In this document: piece after piece, positions 1 through 6,666 of the stretch
Layout: every line of letters begins with the position of its first letter
Numbering within the stretch: position 1 is the stretch's first letter
Virus record (IMG/VR): IMGVR_UViG_3300048838_000201
Location: 1-35,490 of that record
Strand: one strand, 5' to 3'
Length of the DNA stretch: 35,490 bases
DNA from: a virus
Program-made: the position numbers and the translations under genes
The notes under the pieces: generated by a model
The model's database searches: none
Seen by the model: the letters and a program-made list of their open reading frames with translations, nothing else
What the model was told of the DNA's origin: nothing

Positions 1-228
1 GGCTTGAAGCGCGGCCAGAAGATCGTCAAGCTGCGCCGCATCGAGGTGGTGTCCATCCGCCACGAGCGCCTGGACGCCATCACGCCGGAAGACGTGAGGC
101 GCGAAGGCTTCCCTAACATGACGCCGCTGCAGTTCATTGAGATGTTCTGCGAGACGCACCAGGGCTGCACGCCGGCCACCGTCGTCAACCGCATCGAATT
201 CAAATACATCGAGGAGTCGAAGGCATGA
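1..228 (+). CDS. ASCH-like phage protein, 5' truncated by window edge
   Basis: The reading frame is open to the left edge, so the N-terminus is missing. The visible 75 residues contain a V-x-S-I-R-x-E-R-L stretch, then ITPEDVRREGFP, a phenylalanine-rich F-I-E-M-F-C segment and a C-terminal N-R-I-E-F strand. In my recollection this is the C-terminal half of ASCH-superfamily proteins that are common among small phage early genes. The ASCH fold is thought to bind nucleic acid or modified nucleosides, but no function is shown here. The stop codon overlaps the next start as ATGA, so the two are probably translationally coupled. The alternative is an unrelated orphan with chance resemblance, which I think less likely. 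Confidence 0.7.
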   Translation, partial: GLKRGQKIVKLRRIEVVSIRHERLDAITPEDVRREGFPNMTPLQFIEMFCETHQGCTPATVVNRIEFKYIEESKA

Positions 229-374
229 ACATTGAGATCTGCATCGCCGGCTTTCTGACGTTGGCCCTGATCGGCGCTGCGCTCGCGCGGTATGCCTGGG
301 TGCACTGGATCATGACCGACGCGGAGATTGAGGCCGAGCACCGCCGGCTATTGGGCGGGTCGAGGCGCTGGTGA
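225..374 (+). CDS. small single-pass membrane protein (49 aa)
   Basis: This short gene begins in an ATGA overlap with the stop of the ASCH-like gene, which is a strong cue for real translation. The product starts MNIEIC and has one hydrophobic segment (about residues 6-20, ending ALARYAW). A short charged tail follows (TDAEIEAEHRRLLGGSRRW). This is the layout of small single-pass inner-membrane proteins found in phage early modules. No family can be named. The stop codon lies in the 5' arm of a perfect hairpin. Spurious translation of GC-rich DNA is the alternative, but the start overlap and the sensible hydrophobic/charged partition argue for a gene. Confidence 0.5.
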   Translation: MNIEICIAGFLTLALIGAALARYAWVHWIMTDAEIEAEHRRLLGGSRRW

Positions 375-394
375 GGCCGGCTTAATCGGCCTCA
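372..394 (+). terminator. 8-bp hairpin between small membrane gene and integrase
   Basis: TGAGGCCG and CGGCCTCA form a perfect 8-bp stem around a 7-base loop (380-386). The stem includes the stop codon of the preceding gene. No run of T follows, so intrinsic termination would be weak. It separates the ASCH/membrane pair from the integrase and could equally be a processing or attenuation structure. Confidence 0.35.
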
Positions 395-399
395 GTATC

Positions 400-412
400 A
401 CTTAATTTAAGT
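400..412. promoter_or_regulatory. AT-rich palindrome ahead of the integrase
   Basis: ACTTAA-T-TTAAGT is a perfect 6-bp dyad around one base. It lies in the only AT-rich patch upstream of the tyrosine recombinase, about 17 bases before its ATG. Position and symmetry fit an operator or an integrase arm/core binding site. No further copy was noticed, so the assignment is inference. Confidence 0.25.
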
Positions 413-428
413 CCAGTTAAAGTAAACG

Positions 429-1427
429 ATGACACAAGCTCTGACCACAACCAACCCCGCCGGCGCGCTCACCTCAGAGCGCATCGATCCGATGCGCCTG
501 CGCGCCAACTTCGAGAAGTTTAAGGCAAACGAGATGAGTGCCAACACGCGCAAGACGTATGCGTCTCAGTGGGGCACCTTTGAGAAGTGGTGCAGGAAGA
601 ATGGGTTGCCATCATTGCCAGCAGAGGCGGTGACGTTGAGTGCCTACATTGAGCATCTATACAGCCGAGGCAAGCAGCGCTCAACGATTGACATCGCTCG
701 TGCTGCGATCAAGTGGTATCACCTCGACGCCGGCTACACCAATCCGTTCAACGATGCCGATCTGGAGAAGATGTATAGCGGCGTCATTCGCACGCTGGCC
801 GACGAAGGCCGCACCACGCCGCGCGTGAAGCCGATCATCAACCTCGAAGACCTGCGCGCCATGAGCCGCGCCTGCGGCGACACGCTCATCGGCCTGCGCG
901 ACCGCGCCATCATCCTGTCGGCCTACGCCGGCTGGATGCGCCGAGGCGAGCCGCTGAAGCTGCGCGTCGAGGCGATGGAATGGCACGCTGACTATGTGCG
1001 CTGCTGGTTGGGCAAGACCAAGACCGACCAGACCGGCGCGGCGAATGAATACATCACCGTGCCGAAGATCGACGATGACGAGCTGTGCGGGTATAGAGCG
1101 CTGCGCGCCTGGCTGGATGCCGCCGGCATCACATCGGGGCCGGCGTTCGTGAAGATCACCTACGGCAAGCTCACGCACCAGCCGCTCACCTGCGAGAGCT
1201 ACATCAACGAGATCGTGGCGCGCGTGGCAGGTCGGGCGGGGCTGGATGTGGATCGTATTGCGCCTCACCGCGCCTTCAGGGCGTCACCGATCACCGCCGC
1301 TGCGCATGCTGATGAGAATCCCGCGCTCATCTCGAAACGAGCGCGGCACAAGAGTTTTGAGACCACGAAGAAATACATTGACCGCAATGCCGGCGACGAT
1401 GTGCGCGTCGGCAGGGCGGCGTATTGA
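429..1427 (+). CDS. int: tyrosine recombinase / phage integrase
   Basis: A site-specific DNA recombinase of 332 residues, the usual length for the family. An N-terminal SAM-like DNA-binding domain (about 35-120, with SANTRKTYASQWGTF) precedes the catalytic domain (about 135-325). Visible active-site elements are Arg171 in GWMRRGEPLKL, a beta-hairpin lysine near 198 in KTKTDQTG, the PHRAFR segment (280-284), His307 in RARHKSFETT and the nucleophile Tyr316 in KKYID. His307 and Tyr316 have the normal nine-residue spacing. The region that usually reads H-x-L-R is PHRAFR here, so the His/Arg register is slightly unusual. The enzyme probably integrates or excises this element, or resolves multimers. 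The start is ATG with only a weak ribosome site, and a serine recombinase is encoded 3 kb downstream. Confidence 0.95.
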   Translation: MTQALTTTNPAGALTSERIDPMRLRANFEKFKANEMSANTRKTYASQWGTFEKWCRKNGLPSLPAEAVTLSAYIEHLYSRGKQRSTIDIARAAIKWYHLDAGYTNPFNDADLEKMYSGVIRTLADEGRTTPRVKPIINLEDLRAMSRACGDTLIGLRDRAIILSAYAGWMRRGEPLKLRVEAMEWHADYVRCWLGKTKTDQTGAANEYITVPKIDDDELCGYRALRAWLDAAGITSGPAFVKITYGKLTHQPLTCESYINEIVARVAGRAGLDVDRIAPHRAFRASPITAAAHADENPALISKRARHKSFETTKKYIDRNAGDDVRVGRAAY

Positions 1428-1451
1428 AACACAAAGCATCAAGAGGATCAA

Positions 1452-2228
1452 ATGGCAACAACGACAAAAACGACAAGCACGAAGGTAGGTATCAGCATCC
1501 CGGAATTCAAGATGGATAGAGTCGAGCTGTTTCTAGTAGGTGTAAGCCCATTAATCATGAATTCAATGAGCAACCACGTACAACAGCAACTACTTGCACC
1601 GCCGCCGCGCAAGTCAATGGCAGAGCGCGCAACGAAGCTGAAGCATGATCCCATGGCTGAATACCGAAACAGTATGTATTACATGCGCGATCAAGTGCCA
1701 ACCTTACTGGGCATGCCTGCAACTGCATTCAAAAAAGCTATGACCACTGCAGCTCTTGATTCTCCTGGCGCAAAGAAAGCTCAGATAGGCCGGCTTACAT
1801 TTGTGGAAAGCGACATGGTGCCGATTTACGGCGTGCCTCAGTTGTTCTGCGCCGTAACACGATCTAGTGACATAGCTAAAACGCCTGATGTGCGCACACG
1901 TGCAATCCTGCCTGCATGGGCTGCCCGCGTCGTGGTTACGTTTGCAGCCTCACTCATGAAATACCAAGACATCGTCAACTTAATGGCGTTTGCAGGGGTG
2001 ACCGCAGGCGTTGGCGATTGGCGGCAAGAGAAAGGCAGCGGCAGCTACGGCAGATGGCGTTTGGCGAGTGTGGACGATCCCGAATTCACATCCATCGTGT
2101 CGAACGGCAACGTTGATGCACAAGTATCCGCTCGCGAGGTGCCGACGATGTATGACCAAGAGACAGCCAACCTTATGAAGTGGTTTTTTAGCTACACCGA
2201 AGAAAGGGGGTTTGCGCCAACTCGATGA
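1452..2228 (+). CDS. conserved phage early protein with PLIMN motif
   Basis: A 258-residue protein of a family I recognise from many phages by its N-terminal strand followed by VSPLIMN. It also has an Ala/Lys-rich stretch with D-P-x-x-E-Y-R, a G-x-P-A-x-A-F-K-K-A helix, an R-T-R-A segment and a glycine-rich AGVTAGVGDWRQEKGSGSYG near residues 178-197. The glycine-rich loop before the C-terminus recalls RAMP/Cas7-type RNA-recognition folds. That comparison is my inference from motif layout, not an established assignment. AGAGGATCAA before the ATG is a good ribosome site. The stop overlaps the next gene as ATGA, and the two gene families are, in my recollection, often adjacent in phages. GC content falls visibly compared with the integrase. 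Confidence 0.75.
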   Translation: MATTTKTTSTKVGISIPEFKMDRVELFLVGVSPLIMNSMSNHVQQQLLAPPPRKSMAERATKLKHDPMAEYRNSMYYMRDQVPTLLGMPATAFKKAMTTAALDSPGAKKAQIGRLTFVESDMVPIYGVPQLFCAVTRSSDIAKTPDVRTRAILPAWAARVVVTFAASLMKYQDIVNLMAFAGVTAGVGDWRQEKGSGSYGRWRLASVDDPEFTSIVSNGNVDAQVSAREVPTMYDQETANLMKWFFSYTEERGFAPTR

Positions 2229-2737
2229 AGACGAAAGCGGTTGATCAAGTGTTGCCAGAAATTCGCGCTGATACTGACTTGGTAAGAGCTGAGTGCGAAC
2301 GGGTGCGTACGTCGCATGGGGGTCTATTGCGTGCTGAGGATGTTGTGGATGCCGCGCGTGATGAGGCTACAGCGTTGCATTCTTTGTTCACATGGGATGA
2401 CTCTGTTGCTGCTGAGAAGTGGCGGTTAACACAGGCACGCCAGATCATCAGAGTGTTTATTCACAAAGCACTGCCAGCAGATGATGACGAGAAAGGTAAA
2501 CCCGTTCGCGTGTATATAAGTCCGCCTGAACAGCGATCACTCGGCGGTGGCTACTTGACGTTTGACAGTGTCAAGGATGATCCAGATCGCAGGCGACAGA
2601 TGGCAAGGCAATTGGTTTCAGACCTTAAGCGCATCGCTAACTCACCTCAGTATGCCGGGTTTGAAGAGTTGCAAGGATTGTTGCGCGAGGTTGGTGTGGT
2701 GGCTGATAAGTGGTATTGGAAGTTGGAGTTGGCTTAA
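2225..2737 (+). CDS. conserved phage protein, partner of the PLIMN gene
   Basis: A 170-residue protein starting in an ATGA overlap with the preceding gene. It has the signature VVDAARDEATALHSLFTWDD, then an Ala/Arg helix (AAEKWRLTQARQIIRVF). The C-terminal part is helical, with L-V-S-D-L-K-R-I and a final W-Y-W-K-L. Proteins with this A-L-H-x-x-F-x-W-D-D segment occur in many phages, but I know of no proven function. Tight coupling to the PLIMN protein suggests that the two act together, perhaps in DNA or RNA metabolism during early infection. The gene shares the lower-GC composition of its neighbour, which suggests that the pair was acquired as one unit. Confidence 0.7.
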   Translation: MKTKAVDQVLPEIRADTDLVRAECERVRTSHGGLLRAEDVVDAARDEATALHSLFTWDDSVAAEKWRLTQARQIIRVFIHKALPADDDEKGKPVRVYISPPEQRSLGGGYLTFDSVKDDPDRRRQMARQLVSDLKRIANSPQYAGFEELQGLLREVGVVADKWYWKLELA

Positions 2738-2852
2738 GTCATGGCAGACGTGGCGTGTCATGGTTCGGTTGGGTCCGGTGCGGATCGGCAGTCGGGGCCG
2801 GGCACGGCGAGTCGCGACCGGGAACGGTGAGGAGCGGCGAGCCGCTGCGAAT

Positions 2853-2886
2853 TGAACAGCCGGCACTTGATTGTGCCGGCTGTTCA
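2853..2886 (+). promoter_or_regulatory. perfect 14-bp hairpin abutting a Shine-Dalgarno
   Basis: TGAACAGCCGGCAC and GTGCCGGCTGTTCA form a perfect 14-bp stem with a six-base loop (TTGATT). The last base of the stem is the first base of the AGGAG ribosome site of the small gene starting at 2897. No T-run follows, so it does not look like an intrinsic terminator of the upstream operon. It could gate translation or protect the transcript end. The roughly 100 bases before it are G-rich and hold no convincing gene. Confidence 0.55.
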
Positions 2887-2896
2887 GGAGATTGCA

Positions 2897-3019
2897 TTGG
2901 AGTCTTGGATTCTTCTTCTCGTGGCGTTTGTGATCGTCACGCTCGTCATCCGAGTCGATGATTTGGAGAAGCGAGTCGATAAGCTGGAAGGCAAAACCAA
3001 ACAAGACAAAACAAGATAG
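2897..3019 (+). CDS. small membrane protein with coiled-coil tail, TTG start (40 aa)
   Basis: The start is TTG at 2897, chosen because AGGAG lies six bases upstream. The product is ESWILLLVAFVIVTLVIR, a clean transmembrane segment, followed by a heptad-like charged helix with DDLEKRVDKLEG and a lysine-rich end. This is the architecture of small phage membrane proteins such as Rz1/antiholin-like or superinfection proteins. Length and lack of a lipobox prevent a specific call. A second hairpin begins at its stop codon. The clean division into membrane and coiled-coil parts, together with a well-placed ribosome site, makes this better than a chance frame. Confidence 0.55.
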   Translation: MESWILLLVAFVIVTLVIRVDDLEKRVDKLEGKTKQDKTR

Positions 3020-3043
3020 CCGATATAAGGAAACTTATATCGG
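3020..3043 (+). promoter_or_regulatory. perfect 10-bp hairpin with GAAA tetraloop before the Ea22-like gene
   Basis: CCGATATAAG and CTTATATCGG pair perfectly around GAAA, a GNRA tetraloop. GGGAGGG and the ATG at 3061 follow within 17 bases. The GNRA loop suggests a structure that functions as RNA. It may affect translation or mRNA stability of the downstream gene, or act as a short processing hairpin. Confidence 0.5.
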
Positions 3044-3060
3044 AATATGGGAGGGCAACG

Positions 3061-3723
3061 ATGAGCGAAGAACGAGAGACCTACACAGCAACGCCGGCGC
3101 TTGATCTGGACGCCATCGAAGCGCGGGCGAATGCTGCGACGCCGGGGCCGTGGGTGCAAAGCCAGCGGGATATGTGGATGGTTTATAGAGATGGCGGCGG
3201 CACACCAGAGATAGACGTTGGCGGCGGTTACGACATTAAAGAAAACGCCGCATTCGTCGCGCACGCCCGTTCTGACGTGCCGGCGCTGGTGGCTGAAGTG
3301 AGAAATCTACGCGCTTACGTTGCGGCATTGGATAGTGAAATAAAGGTGTTTTACGGTGAGCCAGTCAACACGGCCCAGCGATCACCCGAGGCTACGATTG
3401 CGGTGCTGGTGCAAGAACTTGAAGAATGCGTGAGTGCGTTCTGCGCGTCGAAGGTGTTAAACCGAGCCGTGCCCAGTGCGGCGAATGAGATGCAGTGTGC
3501 ACGCGCTCGACTGTTGCGGCGGGGCTGGGCATTGGAGAGCGAGAACATCAAGCTTCGCGCCGACCTCGAGCGCATCGGCCGCGAGCGCGACGACATGGCC
3601 AGAGCCAACGCCGAGCTGCAGGCGCGGTTGAGCGCATACGAGCGCAGCAAGGATGAGCTGCCCACGCCGCAGGTGCCGCCGCCTGGCTATGCATGGCGCT
3701 CGCATGAGGACGATCTGAAATAA
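3061..3723 (+). CDS. Ea22-like phage protein
   Basis: A 220-residue protein. Residues about 15-85 carry the widespread phage signature AIEARANAATPGPW, then ENAAFVAHARSDVPALVAEV and a leucine/arginine helix. I recognise this as the Ead/Ea22-like early-protein family, whose function is unknown. The C-terminal half (about 145-205) is a coiled coil rich in Glu, Arg and Leu (ESENIKLRADLERIGRERDD), with a Pro-rich end. GGGAGGG nine bases upstream supports the ATG. Such genes sit in accessory early regions and vary greatly among related phages. It is not essential in the phages where this family has been studied, as far as I recall. Confidence 0.75.
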   Translation: MSEERETYTATPALDLDAIEARANAATPGPWVQSQRDMWMVYRDGGGTPEIDVGGGYDIKENAAFVAHARSDVPALVAEVRNLRAYVAALDSEIKVFYGEPVNTAQRSPEATIAVLVQELEECVSAFCASKVLNRAVPSAANEMQCARARLLRRGWALESENIKLRADLERIGRERDDMARANAELQARLSAYERSKDELPTPQVPPPGYAWRSHEDDLK

Positions 3724-3744
3724 GTGCTTCAGAAATTGAATCAC

Positions 3745-3852
3745 TCACTCTTCCGGTTCATTCACTGGTTCGTACACTTGTTCTGCATCTTTGAGCATGA
3801 CGACCAGGGCGACAACAAGCAGGATCAGAAACAACGCAATCAATACAGCCAT
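3745..3852 (-). CDS. possible small membrane protein, antisense to neighbours (35 aa)
   Basis: On the - strand, ATG at 3852 opens a 35-codon frame with a near-ideal transmembrane segment (MAVLIALFLILLVVALVVML). A short acidic tail with KDAEQVYEP and NEPEE follows. The + strand frame across the same bases is low-complexity and lacks such structure. No Shine-Dalgarno is visible, and the upstream - strand sequence is AT-rich, so translation would be leaderless or weak. An opposite-strand gene inside a + strand cluster is unusual. This could be chance, but a membrane segment plus charged tail in exactly one frame is suggestive. Confidence 0.35.
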   Translation of the reverse strand: MAVLIALFLILLVVALVVMLKDAEQVYEPVNEPEE

Positions 3853-3874
3853 CACATTTATTAATCAAAACGCT

Positions 3875-4093
3875 ATGACACAACTCGGTAAAGACATTCT
3901 ACAGGCCACGATCGGCAACGCGCAGACGCTGTTGCTGGTGCCGGCGTCATGCCGCCCCACCCTCACGCTCACCCGCGCCGACGGCTCGACCGAGGTGCGC
4001 GATCTGGGCGACGTGGCGCTGGTGCCGGTGATCGACATGCCGCCGGCGATCGACGATGTGACAGAGATCCATGACAGTGCTAAAAAGGACTAA
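3875..4093 (+). CDS. small hypothetical phage protein (72 aa)
   Basis: The frame is open from 3791, but I chose the ATG at 3875 (MTQLGKDILQ). The upstream 28 codons are low-complexity (MSMTTRATTSRIRNN) and overlap the opposite-strand membrane peptide. The product has an N-terminal helix, a hydrophobic strand (TLLLVPASC), an Arg/Asp-rich turn and a strand with VALVPVIDMP, ending acidic. This looks like a small beta-rich domain. No family is recognised. No good ribosome site precedes either start. The stop overlaps the next ATG (TAATG), so it is likely co-translated with that gene. Confidence 0.5.
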   Translation: MTQLGKDILQATIGNAQTLLLVPASCRPTLTLTRADGSTEVRDLGDVALVPVIDMPPAIDDVTEIHDSAKKD

Positions 4094-4329
4094 TGGAACC
4101 CTGTGACTTCGTTGACTCTGAAACGATGGAGATTCTGTTCTCGCAGTGCATGAGGGTTTTGCCCAGGGCCGGCGACCACGTGGCATATACCGACCCGGAA
4201 GGAGGCAAGCGGTTCTATGAGGTCTCCTGGGTCACGCTGCACGCCACCTATCTTGGCCCCTCAGTCCTGGAAGAGGGGGCTGATGTCACAATGACTCACT
4301 GGGTCATCATGCTTAAAAGAAAAGTTTAG
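4093..4329 (+). CDS. small hypothetical phage protein (78 aa)
   Basis: AAGGACTA immediately upstream and a one-base overlap with the preceding stop support this ATG. The product reads as an N-terminal acidic segment (EPCDFVDSETMEIL), then AGDHVAYTDPEGGKRFYEV. That strand-turn-strand resembles the small SH3/KOW-like barrels seen in orphan phage proteins. It ends in a basic strand (WVIMLKRKV). I do not recognise a family. Position among short co-directional genes suggests an accessory early function. Confidence 0.5.
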   Translation: MEPCDFVDSETMEILFSQCMRVLPRAGDHVAYTDPEGGKRFYEVSWVTLHATYLGPSVLEEGADVTMTHWVIMLKRKV

Positions 4330-4338
4330 GCTCCATAT

Positions 4339-4602
4339 ATGAAACCCATGAATGACGAAGTGCTCAAGGCGCTCATCCGCATGGCCATCGCCGGCGACAT
4401 GAACGCAGCACACGCGGTAGAGAATGAAATCGAGCTACGCGGGCTAAAAGATGGATATTGCATCTCGCTCGTTGCAGAAATAGATTTTGATGGTGCGTTG
4501 TGCGATCCGTCTGTGAATTACGATCTTCTGTTTTTATTGATCCACGCAACCGCTGCGCAACGTGCCCAGGCCGCGCTGAAGGTGCTGGAGTTAGAGCTAT
4601 GA
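4339..4602 (+). CDS. small hypothetical phage protein (87 aa)
   Basis: Begins nine bases after the previous stop and ends in an ATGA overlap with the next gene. Two ATG codons are available (MKPMNDEV). The sequence looks mostly alpha-helical: ALIRMAIAGDMNAAHAVENEIELRG near the N-terminus and ATAAQRAQAALKVLELEL at the C-terminus, with a hydrophobic LLFLLIHA between. No family is recognised. Its overlaps tie it to the same transcription unit as the serine recombinase. Confidence 0.5.
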   Translation: MKPMNDEVLKALIRMAIAGDMNAAHAVENEIELRGLKDGYCISLVAEIDFDGALCDPSVNYDLLFLLIHATAAQRAQAALKVLELEL

Positions 4603-4814
4603 GAGTGCAACACCTGCTCGCCCGTTACCTGGCCGGCAATGGCCATGGCCATGATGCGACTGCTTGCCACCCACTGGGGGTGGTTGACAATTCGTCACAG
4701 CTCTTACAATACGATCCACACTTCACGATGTTCGTCGAAGCCTTCGCGTCATGGGCAATCGAAGAATTGCAGAAGAGCAACCTCCCACTATCAATAACCC
4801 CGGCTGGCCATTAG
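4599..4814 (+). CDS. small hypothetical phage protein overlapping the serine recombinase (71 aa)
   Basis: The frame is open from 4500. The ATG at 4599 is preferred because it overlaps the previous stop as ATGA. The product has an N-terminal helix (VQHLLARYLAGNG), a His-rich turn (GHGHDATACHP) and a C-terminal amphipathic helix (MFVEAFASWAIEELQ). Its last 64 bases overlap the start of the serine recombinase in another frame. Such an overlap suggests translational coupling, or that the recombinase starts later than its first ATG. No family is recognised. Confidence 0.5.
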   Translation: MRVQHLLARYLAGNGHGHDATACHPLGVVDNSSQLLQYDPHFTMFVEAFASWAIEELQKSNLPLSITPAGH

Positions 4815-6556
4815 CGGGCGGTTACTACCGCAAGTCGCAGGTCTTCGGCGAAGAGGATCGCGTCTCAACGCAGCGACAGCGTGACGCGATCACACGCGAA
4901 GGCGAGCGCACCGGCCACAATATCGAGTGGTGGTGCGACGAGGAAGGCCACCGCAGCGGCCGGCACGATCACACGCGGCCAGGCTACATGCAGTTCAAGC
5001 GCCGGCTGATCAGCGGCGCATATCGCACCGTCCTCTTCTATCGCCTCGACCGTGCAAACCGCAGCATCAAGGAGACCATATGGCTCGTCGAGCACTGCCA
5101 GAAAGCCGGCGTGCGGCTGATCATCATCCGCGACGGCTTCGACAGTGCGCGCGACGGCTGGCAGGCCAGAGCCATCAGGCGGCTGTATCACGACGCTGTA
5201 GACAACCAGGGCGAAGCCGACGATGCCGCCGACCGCATGCGCGATGCGATCCGTCACGCGAAGTCGAAGGGCATTCCATGGGGCACGACACCGAAGGGAT
5301 ATTTGAGAGTGGGCGTCGGCTCGCATGCGAAGTGGGTGAAGCGCGATCACCATGAGCCGCACGCGAAACGGCAGCACGACAACAGCGCCGGCGACGTGCG
5401 CACGTGGCTCACCCTGTTTGCAACGAAGAGTTACCAGGCCACAGCCCACGAGGCCAATAAGCGCGGCATGAAGTGGTATGACCGCGAAGGCCTCCCTACC
5501 CCGCTCACGTCCGACCGGATCCGGCAGATCGCCGGCAACCTGCTGACGTATTGCGGCTACCTCATGCCAGCGGGCGGCCACGCCAAGGCGCGCCTGGTGA
5601 AGCTGGACGGAACCGGCACGCTGCTCGATCAGTTTGCCCGGGCCTACGACGCCACGCGCACCGATCACATCGAGCCGATCCTCGACCCGATCACCGACCA
5701 GCCGCTCATCGAGCGCATCATCGCCAAGCGGAGGCAGGCACAAGGTGCGCTTGATGAGCGAGGGCGCAGAGCAAAGAAGCGCGTCGGGATCCTGACGCCG
5801 GCCTTGTTCTGGCGCCGTGACGATGGCCGGCTGATCAAGCTTCGAAGCCACGACAACAACGGCACGCACTACTACATCACGCGCACTCGCCCGCAGATGT
5901 CGTGGCATGCGCATGAGGTCGAGGAGATGTTATTGGAGCAGCTCCGCGGCGTGGCCTTCCCACCGGCGGCGCTGGGTCGCATCCGGCAGATCGTCGCCGA
6001 GCAGCACGGTGATGCGAAGCGCGCTGAGGCGCAGGCGGCCGTCACCCGCGCGCGCAATCGCCTGGTGGCCATCGATGAGATGCGGCTGGAGTTGAAGGCC
6101 CGGCGCGCCGGCGGCGAGATCGACGCGAATCGATATGCGGAGGATGACGCGCGATACCGGCAGATGCAGCACGACGCCGAGCTGCAATTGTTTCAGGCGC
6201 AGCGCGTGCTGAACAGCGCCGGTGACATCGACCAGGTGATCGGGCTGCTCACGGATCTGGGCAGGAGCATCGACCGGCTCACGCCGGAGTTGAAGCGCAA
6301 GGCCTTGCAGGGCTTGTTTGCGAAGAAGATCATCAATGCCGGCGGCGAGGTGATCAGGCTGGAGCCGCAGGTGTGGATTGCGCAGGCCTTCGGTGAACTG
6401 GTGTGGGCGTGGCGTCACGCCCACCCAGCGCACCAAGACCAAGAAGAGAACGACGCCATTAACGACGATATACCAAAAGTGACCCCTACGGGACTCGACG
6501 CCGGCATTGGGATATCCCCGCAAACAGCCTGGCTGCTGGAGCGCATTGCGGCCTGA
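4751..6556 (+). CDS. large serine recombinase
   Basis: A 601-residue large serine recombinase, in the normal size range. The catalytic domain (about 24-160) has the nucleophile Ser29 in YYRKS, the Q-R-Q-R-D-A helix near 41-46, RPGY at 76-79 and the arginine motif YRLDRANR at 97-104. A recombinase DNA-binding domain follows (about 175-330, with GIPWGTTPKGY and TSDRIRQIAGNLLTYCGY). The zinc-ribbon position (about 346-378) reads LTPALFWRRDDGRL and contains no cysteine pairs. A charged coiled coil lies at about 425-480. It would catalyse integration, excision or inversion by a serine-DNA intermediate. The ATG at 4751 overlaps the preceding gene, and no better in-frame start precedes the YYRKS motif. 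It is the last gene of the + strand module. Confidence 0.93.
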   Translation: MGNRRIAEEQPPTINNPGWPLAGGYYRKSQVFGEEDRVSTQRQRDAITREGERTGHNIEWWCDEEGHRSGRHDHTRPGYMQFKRRLISGAYRTVLFYRLDRANRSIKETIWLVEHCQKAGVRLIIIRDGFDSARDGWQARAIRRLYHDAVDNQGEADDAADRMRDAIRHAKSKGIPWGTTPKGYLRVGVGSHAKWVKRDHHEPHAKRQHDNSAGDVRTWLTLFATKSYQATAHEANKRGMKWYDREGLPTPLTSDRIRQIAGNLLTYCGYLMPAGGHAKARLVKLDGTGTLLDQFARAYDATRTDHIEPILDPITDQPLIERIIAKRRQAQGALDERGRRAKKRVGILTPALFWRRDDGRLIKLRSHDNNGTHYYITRTRPQMSWHAHEVEEMLLEQLRGVAFPPAALGRIRQIVAEQHGDAKRAEAQAAVTRARNRLVAIDEMRLELKARRAGGEIDANRYAEDDARYRQMQHDAELQLFQAQRVLNSAGDIDQVIGLLTDLGRSIDRLTPELKRKALQGLFAKKIINAGGEVIRLEPQVWIAQAFGELVWAWRHAHPAHQDQEENDAINDDIPKVTPTGLDAGIGISPQTAWLLERIAA

Positions 6557-6573
6557 GCGAATATACTGCACCT

Positions 6574-6619
6574 GCGCCGGCGAGCGTGCCCCTATCCCCC
6601 TGGGCTCGTTCGCCGGCGC
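6574..6619. terminator. 18-bp hairpin between converging early and late operons
   Basis: The arms 6574-6591 and 6602-6619 pair over 18 positions, with ten perfect GC-rich pairs at the base (GCGCCGGCGA with TCGCCGGCGC). One G-T pair and one mismatch lie higher up, and the loop has ten bases. It sits between the end of the + strand serine recombinase and the last - strand gene. A bidirectional terminator is therefore likely, although the following T-run (GTTTCATTTCC on the + strand) is short. Confidence 0.6.
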
Positions 6620-6623
6620 GTTT

Positions 6624-6639
6624 CATTTCCGCGGAAATG
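6624..6639. promoter_or_regulatory. palindrome CATTTCCGCGGAAATG
   Basis: A perfect palindrome of 7-bp arms around GC. A near-identical palindrome, with the same ATTTCCGYGGAAAT core, occurs at 22221-22238. Both follow a GC-rich hairpin whose 3' arm includes CGCCGGCGCG. A dimeric regulator site or part of a composite terminator is possible. Confidence 0.35.
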
Positions 6640-6666
6640 CCCTGCCCTATCTTTTACCCTGCCGGC

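Noticed and set aside
2759-2850. Possible G-quadruplex in the G-rich spacer
   Set aside because: The four G-runs are separated by loops that are too long for a convincing quadruplex.
2562-2961. Overlapping + strand frames in the G-rich spacer after the PLIMN pair
   Set aside because: No ribosome site, biased Gly/Arg/Ser composition, and conflict with the 2897 gene and hairpin.
4865-5914. 349-codon open frame on the - strand
   Set aside because: Lies wholly antisense to the serine recombinase, has shadow composition and no ribosome site or recognisable motif.
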